Source: Gammaproteobacteria bacterium (GTDB taxonomy: Bacteria > Pseudomonadota > Gammaproteobacteria > Steroidobacterales > Steroidobacteraceae). Taken from it: a stretch of DNA of 37,086 nt. The notes beneath the pieces were generated by a model. It made no database searches. It was not told where the DNA came from and saw only the letters and a list, made by a program, of their open reading frames with translations. The stretch is from positions 1 to 37,086 of the forward strand of contig JAABQQ010000165.1 in the NCBI GenBank assembly GCA_011391405.1. Reading direction: 5' to 3'. Positions within the stretch are counted from its first letter, which is position 1; every line of letters begins with the position of its first letter. Shown here piece after piece: positions 1 through 6,831 of the stretch. The position numbers and the translations under genes were made by a program.

Positions 1-58
1 GCAGGGCCCGGATGCGCTGGAGCGCTTCGACGTGCGAATCGGGTGCGGCTGCCTGCAT
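1..58 (-). CDS. N-terminus of an unidentified protein, cut by the window edge
   Basis: An ATG at 58-56 on the minus strand opens a frame with no stop to the left edge. It encodes 19 residues beginning MQAAAPDSHVEALQRIRAL. It starts 15 bases after the stop of the thioredoxin-DsbD-like gene, which suits the next gene of the same operon. No clear Shine-Dalgarno sequence precedes it, and 19 residues are too few to name a family. Confidence 0.35.
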   Translation of the reverse strand, partial: MQAAAPDSHVEALQRIRAL

Positions 59-73
59 CCGGACCCGCGACGC

Positions 74-1408
74 TCAGGCCTTGCGGGGCGCGGCGACCTT
101 CGCCACGACCAGCGAGGCGCCCACCGCGACGGCGAGCACGAGGATCGAGGCGAACGCGTTGGTGAGCATGTTCGGTGCAACGAGCAGCAGCAGGCCGAAA
201 CCCAGCATCATGAAGCCGGAAATCAGCTTGAGCAGGCGGCCTTCGGCTTCGGTCAGCTTGCGTGCACCCATGGTCTTCACGAACACCGTTACGATCGCGA
301 GCAGCGGCAGCACGTAGATCACGTTGTATGCCGCAAGCCACGCATAGTACTGCCAGGACTCGAGGTCCGCGAGCGTCAGCGCCCGCGTGTACACCATCGG
401 GAAACCCGCGGTGCAGAGCAGCTCGTACGAGTTGGCGACGATCGCAAGCAGCACCGTGCTGACAAGCATCGGGCCCATGCTGCCGGAGGCGACCACCTCG
501 CGCATGCGCTTGAACAGGCCCGGCTTGGCCGCGTCCGGGATCGACAGGCTCGGGCCTGCCTTGAACCAGAAGTAGTCCTTGATGTTGAGCGCGGCGACCG
601 TCAGCGCGACCAGTCCTGCGATCGTCGTGATCACGCGCAGTTCGCCTGCGATCAGGAAGACGTTGAGCCACGCGGCCATGAACACGAAATAGACGAGTCC
701 GGAGAACAGCACGAACGTGCCCCCGATGACCGCCATGCGCGTGCGGCTCCTGGCGTGGACCAGCAGGCTCAGCAGGAACAGCAGCACGAAGAATGCGCAG
801 GGATTGAACGCATCCATGCCCGCGAGCACCAGCGTGAGCACCGGGAGCGAGATCGCCTTGGCGTCTACCGGGCCGATGAATGGCAGGTTGACCGTCGTGC
901 CGGCGTTCTCCTCGGCCGCCGATAGCTGGGTGGCCGCGGTGCCGCTGGTGCCACCGACGGTCGGTGCACGATCGGGCGCACCGGGGTTCGCGGCGCGTCG
1001 GTCGTGGCAGGCCTGCAATGCGTCGGCGAGTTGCTTGCCCGTCGTTTCGGCCGAGTCGTAGCCGATGATGATCTGGCGGCAGAATACAAAGCCGGGAACG
1101 GAAAGGGCCTCGGCGCCGAGCGTCTGCGCCGTCTCGTAGTAGAACCGGGCATTGCCGCGGTGATCCTTCACCGAGTAACGCTTGACCTCGAGCCAGGGAT
1201 TCCGCGTCTGGAGTTCGGCGATGAACGGCTTTGCCGCCTGGCAATGCGGACAGGTGGGCGAAAAGAAGTAGTACAGCCGGACGGTGGGTGTGCCGTCGGC
1301 GGCGGTGCCGTACCAGAAGTCGTCGGACTTCGGATCGCCCGTCGCAGCGCCAGCGAGACCTGGCAGGCAGAACAGCACCAACAGCCAAGCCAGCCGGATC
1401 ACGGACAT
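74..1408 (-). CDS. Thioredoxin domain fused to a DsbD/CcdA-type electron-transfer membrane domain
   Basis: A 444-residue predicted inner-membrane protein that probably moves thiol electrons across the membrane. Residues 1-21 look like a signal peptide. Residues 40-140 form a thioredoxin-like domain with the redox motif CPHC (C53, C56), the same dipeptide as in DsbA, plus extra cysteines C110 and C134. After a low-complexity linker (about 140-180), residues 185-440 hold six to eight hydrophobic helices. Two conserved-looking cysteines lie in membrane helices, C204 in NPCAFF and C332 in LLCTAGFP, matching the DsbD transmembrane pair. In classical DsbD the thioredoxin domain follows the membrane part, so the order here is reversed. 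The gene lies downstream of the cNMP-binding gene on the same strand. The redox role is inferred from the cysteines; the partner is unknown. Confidence 0.85.
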   Translation of the reverse strand: MSVIRLAWLLVLFCLPGLAGAATGDPKSDDFWYGTAADGTPTVRLYYFFSPTCPHCQAAKPFIAELQTRNPWLEVKRYSVKDHRGNARFYYETAQTLGAEALSVPGFVFCRQIIIGYDSAETTGKQLADALQACHDRRAANPGAPDRAPTVGGTSGTAATQLSAAEENAGTTVNLPFIGPVDAKAISLPVLTLVLAGMDAFNPCAFFVLLFLLSLLVHARSRTRMAVIGGTFVLFSGLVYFVFMAAWLNVFLIAGELRVITTIAGLVALTVAALNIKDYFWFKAGPSLSIPDAAKPGLFKRMREVVASGSMGPMLVSTVLLAIVANSYELLCTAGFPMVYTRALTLADLESWQYYAWLAAYNVIYVLPLLAIVTVFVKTMGARKLTEAEGRLLKLISGFMMLGFGLLLLVAPNMLTNAFASILVLAVAVGASLVVAKVAAPRKA

Positions 1409-1437
1409 GCGGGGGAAACCTGTAATTGCGAAGGTGC

Positions 1438-1923
1438 TCAGTACCGACCGTGAGTTTTGTAGAGGTAGTTGGTCAGTTCGGCCGTCTGCATCGACAGCCG
1501 GCGCTGCAGTTCATGCACGACGCGCACGATGGCACGCATCACCCGGTAGACCAGGTGGGGGTTGCTGTCGAGCAGCCCTTCGAGGTCGCCGCGGCTCAGG
1601 CTGAGCACACGAGTGCCGTTCTCGGCAACGAGCGAGGCGTAACGCAGCGCGCCGTCGAGGAACGAGAGTTCACCAACGACGTCGCCAGGGCGCAGTACGC
1701 TGAGCGTGACTTCGTTGTCGGTACCGACCGCCTTGACGACCGCGATGCCGCCACTCGCGACGACGTAGAGGTGGTCGTCGCTGTCGCCTTCGCGCACGAC
1801 GACTTCGCCCTGCGCCAGGTCGCGGAGCGTCATCACCGCTGCCAGCGCCTTGCGCTGGTCCTCGGTCATCTCGACCGCCAGCCTGGACTTGCTGAGACCT
1901 TCGAGGATGGCGGCTTGCGTCAT
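1438..1923 (-). CDS. Cyclic-nucleotide-binding domain protein without an effector domain
   Basis: A 161-residue cytoplasmic protein that is essentially one cNMP-binding beta-barrel of the CRP/PKA type. The segment around residues 38-100 has the expected pattern: GEVVVREGDSDDHLYVVASG, then a phosphate-binding-cassette-like stretch containing PGDVVGELSFLDGALRYASL. In CRP the cassette has the form GExALxxxxxR(S/A)A; here GELSFLDGALRYA keeps the glutamate and arginine. A C-terminal helix (about 120-155) resembles the CRP dimerisation helix, but no helix-turn-helix follows, so it is not a complete transcription factor. It could bind cAMP or c-di-GMP, or simply be a sensor subunit. It sits 87 bases after the photolyase gene and 29 bases before the thioredoxin-DsbD gene, all on the minus strand. 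Confidence 0.85.
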   Translation of the reverse strand: MTQAAILEGLSKSRLAVEMTEDQRKALAAVMTLRDLAQGEVVVREGDSDDHLYVVASGGIAVVKAVGTDNEVTLSVLRPGDVVGELSFLDGALRYASLVAENGTRVLSLSRGDLEGLLDSNPHLVYRVMRAIVRVVHELQRRLSMQTAELTNYLYKTHGRY

Positions 1924-2010
1924 GGCGGGCTCCGGCGACGATTGGACTGGCTCCGGATTGTCGGGGTAGCGCAGCCGCCCGGCCAGTAGGTGAAACCCGC
2001 GAGCGCGGAT

Positions 2011-3474
2011 TCAGGTGCGGGCAGGGGCGACGGGCTCCCGGATCGTTGCATAGGCCGCCAGGGCAGCATCCCGGCTGGCAGGAAGCTCGACGATGGGGCG
2101 AGGGTAGGTGTGCCCAAGCGTGACACCGGCCTGCGCCAGGACCTCCGCAGGGGCCTCCCAGGGGCGATGAATCCACTTGTCCGGCAGCTGTGTCAGTTCG
2201 GGCAGCCAGCGGCGGATGTACACGCGCGCCGGGTCATACCGCTCGGCCTGCAGCACCGGGTTGAAGATGCGGAAGAATGGGGCCGCGTCGGCGCCACAGC
2301 CTGCGGTCCATTGCCATCCGAGGGTGTTGGCGGCGAGGTCCGCATCGACCAGCGTGTCCCAGAACCAGCGCGCGCCAGCGAGCCACGGCTGCTGCAGGTT
2401 CTTGGTCAGCAGCGAGGCGACGATCATGCGCACGCGGTTGTGCATGAAGCCGGTCGTCCACAACTCACGCAGACCGGCATCGACGATCGGGTAGCCAGTG
2501 CGGCCCTGCTGCCACGCGCGGAGCAGCGCGGGGCTCTCGACCCACGGGAAGCGCTCGAAGCGCTCGTCGAGTGGCTGCTCGGGTGTGTGCGGGTAGTGGT
2601 GCAGCAGGTGATAGGCGAATTCGCGCCAGCCGATCTCGCGGATGAAACTGTCGGCGGATTTCGCGGCCGCCGGCTGCTCGACGATGGCGTTGCGCGCTGC
2701 GACCAGGCACTGGCGCGGACTGATCTCGCCGAAATGCAGGTGAGGGGAGAGTCGTGAACTCGCGGGCAGGTCCGGGCGATTGCGGCCTTCGTCGTAGCGG
2801 CCGAGCCATTCGCCGCAGAATTCCTCGAGCCGCTGATGCGCACCGCGTTCGCCGGGCGACCAGTGCTGCGAAAACGCTGCATCCCATGGAATCTTCGGCA
2901 GCAGGTCGAGTTCATCCAACGCCAGGCTGTCGATGGGTTGTGACGGCCCGTGCAGACGCCTGGGGGCCGGCAGCGGCGCCGGCTGCACATCGAGTCGCAT
3001 CTGGCACGCTCGCCAGAACGGCGTGAAGACACGGTACGGTCCACCCTGGCCGGTGCGGATCTCCCACGGCTCGTGCAGCAGGTTCGCGTTGTAGCTCTCG
3101 CACTCGAAGCCCAGGTCGCGCAGGCCGGTCTTGACCGCCGTGTCACGCGCGACGGTGGCCGGGTCGTACAGACGATTCCACACGACTTTGCTGGCGCCGG
3201 CTGCGCGCGCCAGTGCGATCAACGTGGGCAACGTGGGCCCGCGGCGCAGGGTGAGTGCAACACCCTTCCTGCGCAGTGCCGCATCGAGTGCGGTCAGGCT
3301 GTGGTGCAGCCACCAGCGAGTCGCGGCACCCGGCGACCATGGGATTTCCTCTTCCGGTGCATGCACGTACACAGCCACGACGTGGTCGCTGTCCGCCACG
3401 GCCGCAGTGAGCGCCGGATTGTCGGAGAGGCGCAGGTCACGCCGGAACCAGACGAGAGTGGTGGTGCCGCTCAT
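2011..3474 (-). CDS. phrB: Deoxyribodipyrimidine photolyase
   Basis: A 487-residue flavoprotein of the photolyase/cryptochrome family that repairs UV-induced cyclobutane pyrimidine dimers using light. The N-terminus, TTTLVWFRRDLRLSDNPAL, is the standard start of the alpha/beta antenna domain. The C-terminal helical FAD domain contains the signatures GWREFAYHLLHH and WTAGCGADAAPFFRIFNP, and the length matches class I CPD photolyases of about 470-490 residues. I start at ATG 3474 because the family N-terminus begins there; the frame stays open further upstream, but that extension is arginine-rich and unlike any photolyase. The gene follows htpX on the same strand, with a predicted terminator between them. 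Class I photolyases and prokaryotic cryptochromes are hard to separate by eye, but CPD photolyase is the most likely call. Confidence 0.95.
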   Translation of the reverse strand: MSGTTTLVWFRRDLRLSDNPALTAAVADSDHVVAVYVHAPEEEIPWSPGAATRWWLHHSLTALDAALRRKGVALTLRRGPTLPTLIALARAAGASKVVWNRLYDPATVARDTAVKTGLRDLGFECESYNANLLHEPWEIRTGQGGPYRVFTPFWRACQMRLDVQPAPLPAPRRLHGPSQPIDSLALDELDLLPKIPWDAAFSQHWSPGERGAHQRLEEFCGEWLGRYDEGRNRPDLPASSRLSPHLHFGEISPRQCLVAARNAIVEQPAAAKSADSFIREIGWREFAYHLLHHYPHTPEQPLDERFERFPWVESPALLRAWQQGRTGYPIVDAGLRELWTTGFMHNRVRMIVASLLTKNLQQPWLAGARWFWDTLVDADLAANTLGWQWTAGCGADAAPFFRIFNPVLQAERYDPARVYIRRWLPELTQLPDKWIHRPWEAPAEVLAQAGVTLGHTYPRPIVELPASRDAALAAYATIREPVAPART

Positions 3475-3492
3475 GCTGCGTTTGCCTTGATG

Positions 3493-3522
3493 AAAAAAGC
3501 CGCGCCCGGTGAGGAGCGCGGC
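3493..3522 (-). terminator. Rho-independent terminator after htpX
   Basis: Read on the minus strand, a perfect 7-bp GC stem GCCGCGC/GCGCGGC (3522-3516 and 3505-3499) encloses a 10-base loop and is followed at once by six T (3498-3493). It lies 22 bases past the htpX stop and 19 bases before the photolyase start, so it should end or attenuate htpX transcription. Confidence 0.85.
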
Positions 3523-3544
3523 CTTCGTTGCAGCCCGGGTCGGA

Positions 3545-4432
3545 TCAACCGACCGAGTTGCGGAGCGCGGCGATGCGCTCTTCGAGCGGCGGGTGCGACA
3601 TGAAGAGGCGCTTGAAGCCGCCCGGCTTCGGGCCACCGGCGATGCCGAACGCCGCCATCTTGTCGGGCAACGCGCCGGAATGGCGCTGCTGCAGGCGCTC
3701 TAGCGCGCCGATCATGGCCTGGCGACCGGCGAGCGTCGCGCCACCCGCGTCGGCGCGGAACTCGCGCTGCCGCGAGAACCACATGACGATCATCATCGCG
3801 AACAGGCCGAGCACGAGCTGCGCAATGATCGAGGTGACAATGAACGCCGGGCCGTGGCCTTCTTCCGTCTTGAAGATCACGCGGTCCACGAAGTGGCCGA
3901 TGACGCGCGAGAGGAAGAACACGAAGGTGTTTACCACGCCCTGGATCAGCGTCAGCGTGACCATGTCGCCGTTGGCGACGTGGCTCACCTCGTGCGCGAG
4001 CACGGCCTCGGCTTCCTGCTGCGACATGCTTTGCAGCAGGCCTGTGCTCACAGCGACCAGCGCGGCATCACGGCGCGCGCCCGTCGCGAACGCGTTCGGC
4101 TCGGGCGAATCGAACACCCCCACCTCCGGCATGCCGATGCCGGCGGCCTGCGCCTGGCGCTGCACGGCGCCGACCAGCCAGCTTTCGGTGGCGTTGGCGG
4201 GTTGCGAGATCACCCGCACGCCCATCATGCGCTTGGCTGACCACTTGGAGATCGCGAGCGAGAAGAGCGACCCCGTGAAGCCCACCACGGCCGACAGGAC
4301 CAGCAGCTTGCCGAGGTCCAGGTCCGAGCCCTGCGCGTCGAGGATCGAATTGATGCCGAGCAGGTTCAGCACGATGCCCAGCAGCAGCATGATCGCGAGG
4401 TTGGTGGCGAGGAACAGCAGAATCCGTTTCAT
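3545..4432 (-). CDS. htpX: Membrane zinc metalloprotease HtpX
   Basis: A 295-residue inner-membrane M48-family protease that degrades misfolded membrane proteins; E. coli HtpX has 293 residues. The start [19 protein letters not shown] gives the first membrane helix, and a second follows near residues 35-55. The zinc-binding HEXXH motif appears as HEVSH within [18 protein letters not shown], and the downstream glutamate ligand lies in [18 protein letters not shown]. Two further hydrophobic segments lie between these motifs. The C-terminal [17 protein letters not shown] is typical of the family. I chose ATG 4432 because the upstream extension lacks HtpX character. The gene is divergent from the winged-helix regulator at 4630, with a 197-base shared upstream region, and is followed by its own terminator. 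Confidence 0.97.
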   Translation of the reverse strand: MKRILLFLATNLAIMLLLGIVLNLLGINSILDAQGSDLDLGKLLVLSAVVGFTGSLFSLAISKWSAKRMMGVRVISQPANATESWLVGAVQRQAQAAGIGMPEVGVFDSPEPNAFATGARRDAALVAVSTGLLQSMSQQEAEAVLAHEVSHVANGDMVTLTLIQGVVNTFVFFLSRVIGHFVDRVIFKTEEGHGPAFIVTSIIAQLVLGLFAMMIVMWFSRQREFRADAGGATLAGRQAMIGALERLQQRHSGALPDKMAAFGIAGGPKPGGFKRLFMSHPPLEERIAALRNSVG

Positions 4433-4564
4433 CTTGGCGTGTCTCCAGCGTGCGATCCCATGGCGCCCATTCGCTTGGGGTGAACTTCCGGGTTTCAATC
4501 CCTGCCGCAGCCAGGCGTGGCAGCTGATCCCCGCGCGGGGGCATAATAACAGGAAGCTAAAAAC

Positions 4565-4605
4565 CGGAACCGAGGTTCAGACAACCGCCGTGGGTCGCGG
4601 TTCCG
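4565..4605. promoter_or_regulatory. Inverted repeat between htpX and the winged-helix gene, possible operator
   Basis: CGGAACCG (4565-4572) and CGGTTCCG (4598-4605) are exact 8-bp inverted copies separated by 25 bases, placed 25 bases before the start of the winged-helix gene. The site could be an autoregulatory operator or form an RNA hairpin in the leader. I see no convincing -35/-10 pair for either flanking gene. The AT-rich TATTAT on the minus strand (4548-4543) is a possible htpX -10 box. Confidence 0.3.
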
Positions 4606-4629
4606 TCCTGTCTGCAAAGAGGTGCCCAG

Positions 4630-4947
4630 ATGACCGCAAGCCCTGCCCGGCACTGGACGTTCCTGAGCAACCACGCGCACGTCCTCGTCTGCCTGGCCCA
4701 GGACCCCGACGCGCGGTTGCGCGACGTCGCCCTCAGTGTCGGCATCACGGAACGCGCCGTCCAGAAAATAGTGAGCGACCTCGAGGAAGCCGGAGTCATC
4801 GTGCGCGAACGCGCAGGACGGCGGAATTCCTATCGGCTCAGACTCGACGTGCCGCTGCGGCACGCGCTCGAATCGCACAAGACTGTCGGCACCTTGTTGT
4901 CGCTGGTGCTTGACCGTGCCGGGCGCAAGCGTGTCCGTTCCGCTTGA
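4630..4947 (+). CDS. Winged helix-turn-helix regulator (MarR/ArsR-like)
   Basis: A 105-residue protein whose core is a winged helix. It starts HWTFLSNHAHVLVCLAQDPD, continues with RLRDVALSVGITERAVQKIV as the helix-turn-helix (about residues 32-52), and then DLEEAGVIVRERAGRRNSYR as the wing. The pattern suits a small DNA-binding protein of the MarR/ArsR superfamily. No metal-binding cysteine cluster is visible, so a metal-sensing ArsR role is not supported. The ATG follows AGAGGTG at a good Shine-Dalgarno distance. Its 3' end overlaps the CHAD gene, and it is divergent from htpX. The regulatory target is unknown; the inverted repeat just upstream suggests it may control itself. Confidence 0.85.
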   Translation: MTASPARHWTFLSNHAHVLVCLAQDPDARLRDVALSVGITERAVQKIVSDLEEAGVIVRERAGRRNSYRLRLDVPLRHALESHKTVGTLLSLVLDRAGRKRVRSA

Positions 4948-5782
4948 TGGCTCGGTGCGGCTGCGCCGCGCACTGCGCGCAGGCCAGGCCGCGCTGCAGG
5001 TTCGCCTTTCCCGTCTCCCCGATGCCGACGAGCACGACGTGCACCAGTGTCGGGTCGAGTGCCGGCGCCTGCGCGCGCTGCTCAAGTCATTCAGGTCATT
5101 CTTTTCGACGGAGCATGCCCGCGGGTTCCGGGCGGCACTGGAGCGAGTCGCCGACCTGCTCGCCGAGATCCGCGAACTGGATGTCCTGGCCGCGCTGCCG
5201 CCCCTGCAAGGCGGGCAAGGCGGCCGCGAGCTGGCGGCGGCTCGACAGCAGGCAGTCAAACGACTCGCCCGCCGGCTGCAAAGTCCGTCGAATCGGGCGG
5301 CAGTTGAGTTGTCTGCCCGCGGTCCATGCCGGAGCAACCTGGGTCTGCGCCCCGGGATTGCCGATGCCGATGTCTTGCGACGCGCGCGGCGCTCGTGGCG
5401 ACGGGTCCAACACCTGCTGGAGCCGAGGCCACGTACCCAGCGCGAACTGCACGAGCTCCGTATTCGCCTGAAGAACTGCAGGTATGTGCTTGAAATTGTT
5501 TCAGATATATCTCCGATGGACGCTGCGACCCTGCGTCGTCGATTGCGCGACGCACAACAGAATCTCGGTGATCAGCGAGATGCCGCAGCCGCGGCAGATT
5601 GGTTGCGGTCAGATCCCGTATGGGCGGTGCGCGGCCGGGCTGCACGCAAGTCGCTGGAACGGTGGCGAAAGACGCTGGACCGGGATCTCGATCCGGCGCT
5701 CGAGCGGTTGGCACGGGCGGGCAAACGCTGGGATCACGCCATCACGCGGTCGATTGAACTGGACCTCAAAGGTCCAACTTGA
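4931..5782 (+). CDS. CHAD domain protein (polyphosphate-associated family)
   Basis: An arginine-rich alpha-helical protein of about 283 residues belonging to the CHAD family, whose members bind inorganic polyphosphate through conserved basic residues. The two characteristic half-motifs are visible: HQCRVECRRLRALLKSF near residues 38-54 and HELRIRLKNCRYVLEIV near 174-190. The later LGDQRDAAAAADWL also fits the family. There is no CYTH (triphosphate tunnel) domain, unlike many CHAD proteins. The start is uncertain because the gene overlaps the winged-helix gene. GTG 4931 is used here; TTG 4910, GTG 4916 and GTG 4955 are in frame and none has a strong ribosome site, so translational coupling is likely. 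The 3' end overlaps the convergent GNAT gene by 17 bases. A short AT-richer patch occurs near 5490-5515. Confidence 0.85.
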   Translation: MSVPLDGSVRLRRALRAGQAALQVRLSRLPDADEHDVHQCRVECRRLRALLKSFRSFFSTEHARGFRAALERVADLLAEIRELDVLAALPPLQGGQGGRELAAARQQAVKRLARRLQSPSNRAAVELSARGPCRSNLGLRPGIADADVLRRARRSWRRVQHLLEPRPRTQRELHELRIRLKNCRYVLEIVSDISPMDAATLRRRLRDAQQNLGDQRDAAAAADWLRSDPVWAVRGRAARKSLERWRKTLDRDLDPALERLARAGKRWDHAITRSIELDLKGPT

Positions 5783-6338
5783 CGACGACCAGGCCGCCTG
5801 AATTCGGTTCGGTGCGGACCGAGAATCCGAAGCGGCGTGCCCAGCCTGCGATCCGCGCATTCTCGGCCAGGGTGGTGCCTTCGAGGCAATCGATGCCGCG
5901 AGCCTGTGCCGCGGCAGCCAGCGTGCGCATCAGTTCCGTGCCGAGGCCCCGTCCCTGCCAATTGTCGGCCACGACGATGGCGCACTCGGCCCGCCGCGTG
6001 CCTTCGACTCGGGCATAGCGGCTCACGCCGACGAGGGTTTCGCCGGCCGCCTCTTGCGCAAGACCTGCGACCGCGAGCCGGTCGTAATAGTCGAGGTCGA
6101 GCAGCCGTTCGAGATCGCGCTCGCTGGCAGCCGTGACACCATACTGGACGCGCAGGTAAAGCGTCTGCGGCGACAACCCGCTGATGAACCGCCGCTCGAG
6201 GGCGAGGTCGTCATGGCGGAGCGCGCGGATGGTGACCACGGGCGCACCGGCGGGTTGCCAGGTGCGTTCGAGTTCGTGGGGATAGCGGCCGCGGAGGGCC
6301 TCAGGAGCGACGACTGCTGGTGAAGGAGGTCGCGTCAC
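5766..6338 (-). CDS. GNAT-family N-acetyltransferase
   Basis: A 190-residue acyl-CoA-dependent acetyltransferase. The acetyl-CoA-binding motif A is visible as VVADNWQGRGLGTELM at residues 122-137 (Q/RxxGxG/A pattern), followed by CLEGTTLAENARIAGWARRFGF, the usual beta5-alpha4 region. The N-terminal part, with FISGLSPQTLYLRVQYG near 51-67, resembles GNAT domains found at the C-terminus of protein lysine acetyltransferases of the Pat/YfiQ group, so a protein substrate is possible but not shown. The GTG start at 6338 overlaps the stop of the acidic protein gene by four bases (GTGA), so the two are translationally coupled. It converges on the CHAD gene. Confidence 0.88.
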   Translation of the reverse strand: MTRPPSPAVVAPEALRGRYPHELERTWQPAGAPVVTIRALRHDDLALERRFISGLSPQTLYLRVQYGVTAASERDLERLLDLDYYDRLAVAGLAQEAAGETLVGVSRYARVEGTRRAECAIVVADNWQGRGLGTELMRTLAAAAQARGIDCLEGTTLAENARIAGWARRFGFSVRTEPNSGGLVVVKLDL

Positions 6339-6673
6339 TCGCGATCGCGGTATTCGTCGTCGTCTTCGTCGAGGTCGTCGTCCTCGTCATCGTCCCAGTC
6401 GTCGTCCTCGTCATCCTCGTCGTCTTCGTCGAGGTCGTCGTCCTCATCCTCGTCGTCGTCTTCTGCGACGTCGTCGACCCAGCCTTCCGGCGGGACCGTG
6501 AGTTCGAGGTCCATCTCGTTCCACTGGTCGAGGTCGATTTCCCGGATCTCGCGATCCGGCCACTGGATGCGGATGATTTCCTCGTCAGGGTCGACCGAGA
6601 GCACCTGGAACGCTTCCTCGTTGTCGAGGTCTTCGTACCATTGGCCTGCCTGCGGTTCGTAATCACGGCTCAC
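6335..6673 (-). CDS. Small protein with an extreme Asp/Glu-rich tail, function unknown
   Basis: A 112-residue protein with two parts. Residues 1-66 form a compact beta-rich region containing GQWYEDLDNEEAFQVLSVD and DLDQWNEMDLELTVPPEGW. Residues 67-109 are almost entirely Asp and Glu with a few Leu, Trp and Tyr. The N-terminal part resembles a small proteobacterial family of unknown function (I think DUF6763, from memory). GTG 6673 is chosen as the start because GAGGA lies eight bases upstream and family-like sequence begins there; a longer frame reaches 6796 but its extra residues are cysteine- and arginine-rich and look non-coding. It heads a coupled pair with the GNAT gene. The tail could mimic nucleic acid, bind cations or act as a solubility tail; none of this is demonstrated. 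Confidence 0.75.
   Translation of the reverse strand: MSRDYEPQAGQWYEDLDNEEAFQVLSVDPDEEIIRIQWPDREIREIDLDQWNEMDLELTVPPEGWVDDVAEDDDEDEDDDLDEDDEDDEDDDWDDDEDDDLDEDDDEYRDRE
6353..6463 (-). repeat. GAC/GAG-type repeat coding the acidic tail, with a 60-bp duplication
   Basis: The plus strand here is made almost wholly of GTC, CTC, TTC and ATC triplets, giving Asp and Glu on the minus strand. Within it, 29 bases at 6357-6385 recur exactly at 6417-6445, a 60-bp period encoding a repeated DEDDDLDEDD unit. The array is in frame, so copy changes would lengthen or shorten the tail by multiples of 20 residues. Confidence 0.85.
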
Positions 6674-6725
6674 GGGGAAATCCTCAGCGACAACGCCGTC
6701 ACGACGACGGCATTGGATCCAGGCA

Positions 6726-6755
6726 ACTATACGGTCGCCGCAACCGGGCAGGCAA
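6726..6755 (-). promoter_or_regulatory. Candidate sigma-70 promoter for the acidic protein-GNAT pair
   Basis: On the minus strand TTGCCT (6755-6750) and TATAGT (6731-6726) are spaced 18 bases apart and match the -35 and -10 consensus at four and five of six positions. Transcription would start near 6719, about 46 bases before the GTG start at 6673. Confidence 0.4.
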
Positions 6756-6802
6756 TCGGAACAACCGGATGCTGCACTGCCGCAATTCACGTACACTTGG
6801 GT

Positions 6803-6816
6803 TAAACCGGGGTTTA
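6803..6816. promoter_or_regulatory. Palindromic operator candidate before the acyl-CoA dehydrogenase gene
   Basis: TAAACC and GGTTTA are perfect 6-bp inverted arms around GG, and the dyad lies directly before the ribosome site AGAGGA. The AAAC-N4-GTTT core fits the published Pseudomonas PsrA site (G/C)AAAC-N2-4-GTTT(G/C) except at the outer bases. PsrA is a TetR-family fatty-acid sensor controlling beta-oxidation genes, so a similar repressor here would make sense. TACACT (6792-6797) is a weak -10 candidate just upstream. A second perfect palindrome, CGTGTACACG (6831-6840), covers the start codon itself. Confidence 0.45.
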
Positions 6817-6831
6817 CCAGAGGACTCGATC

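Noticed and set aside
6320..6805. A plus-strand frame giving a very valine-rich, membrane-like protein
   Set aside because: It is the complement of the Asp/Glu-coding repeat; GAC/GAG triplets read backwards give Val and Leu. The minus-strand frame has a ribosome site and family-like sequence.
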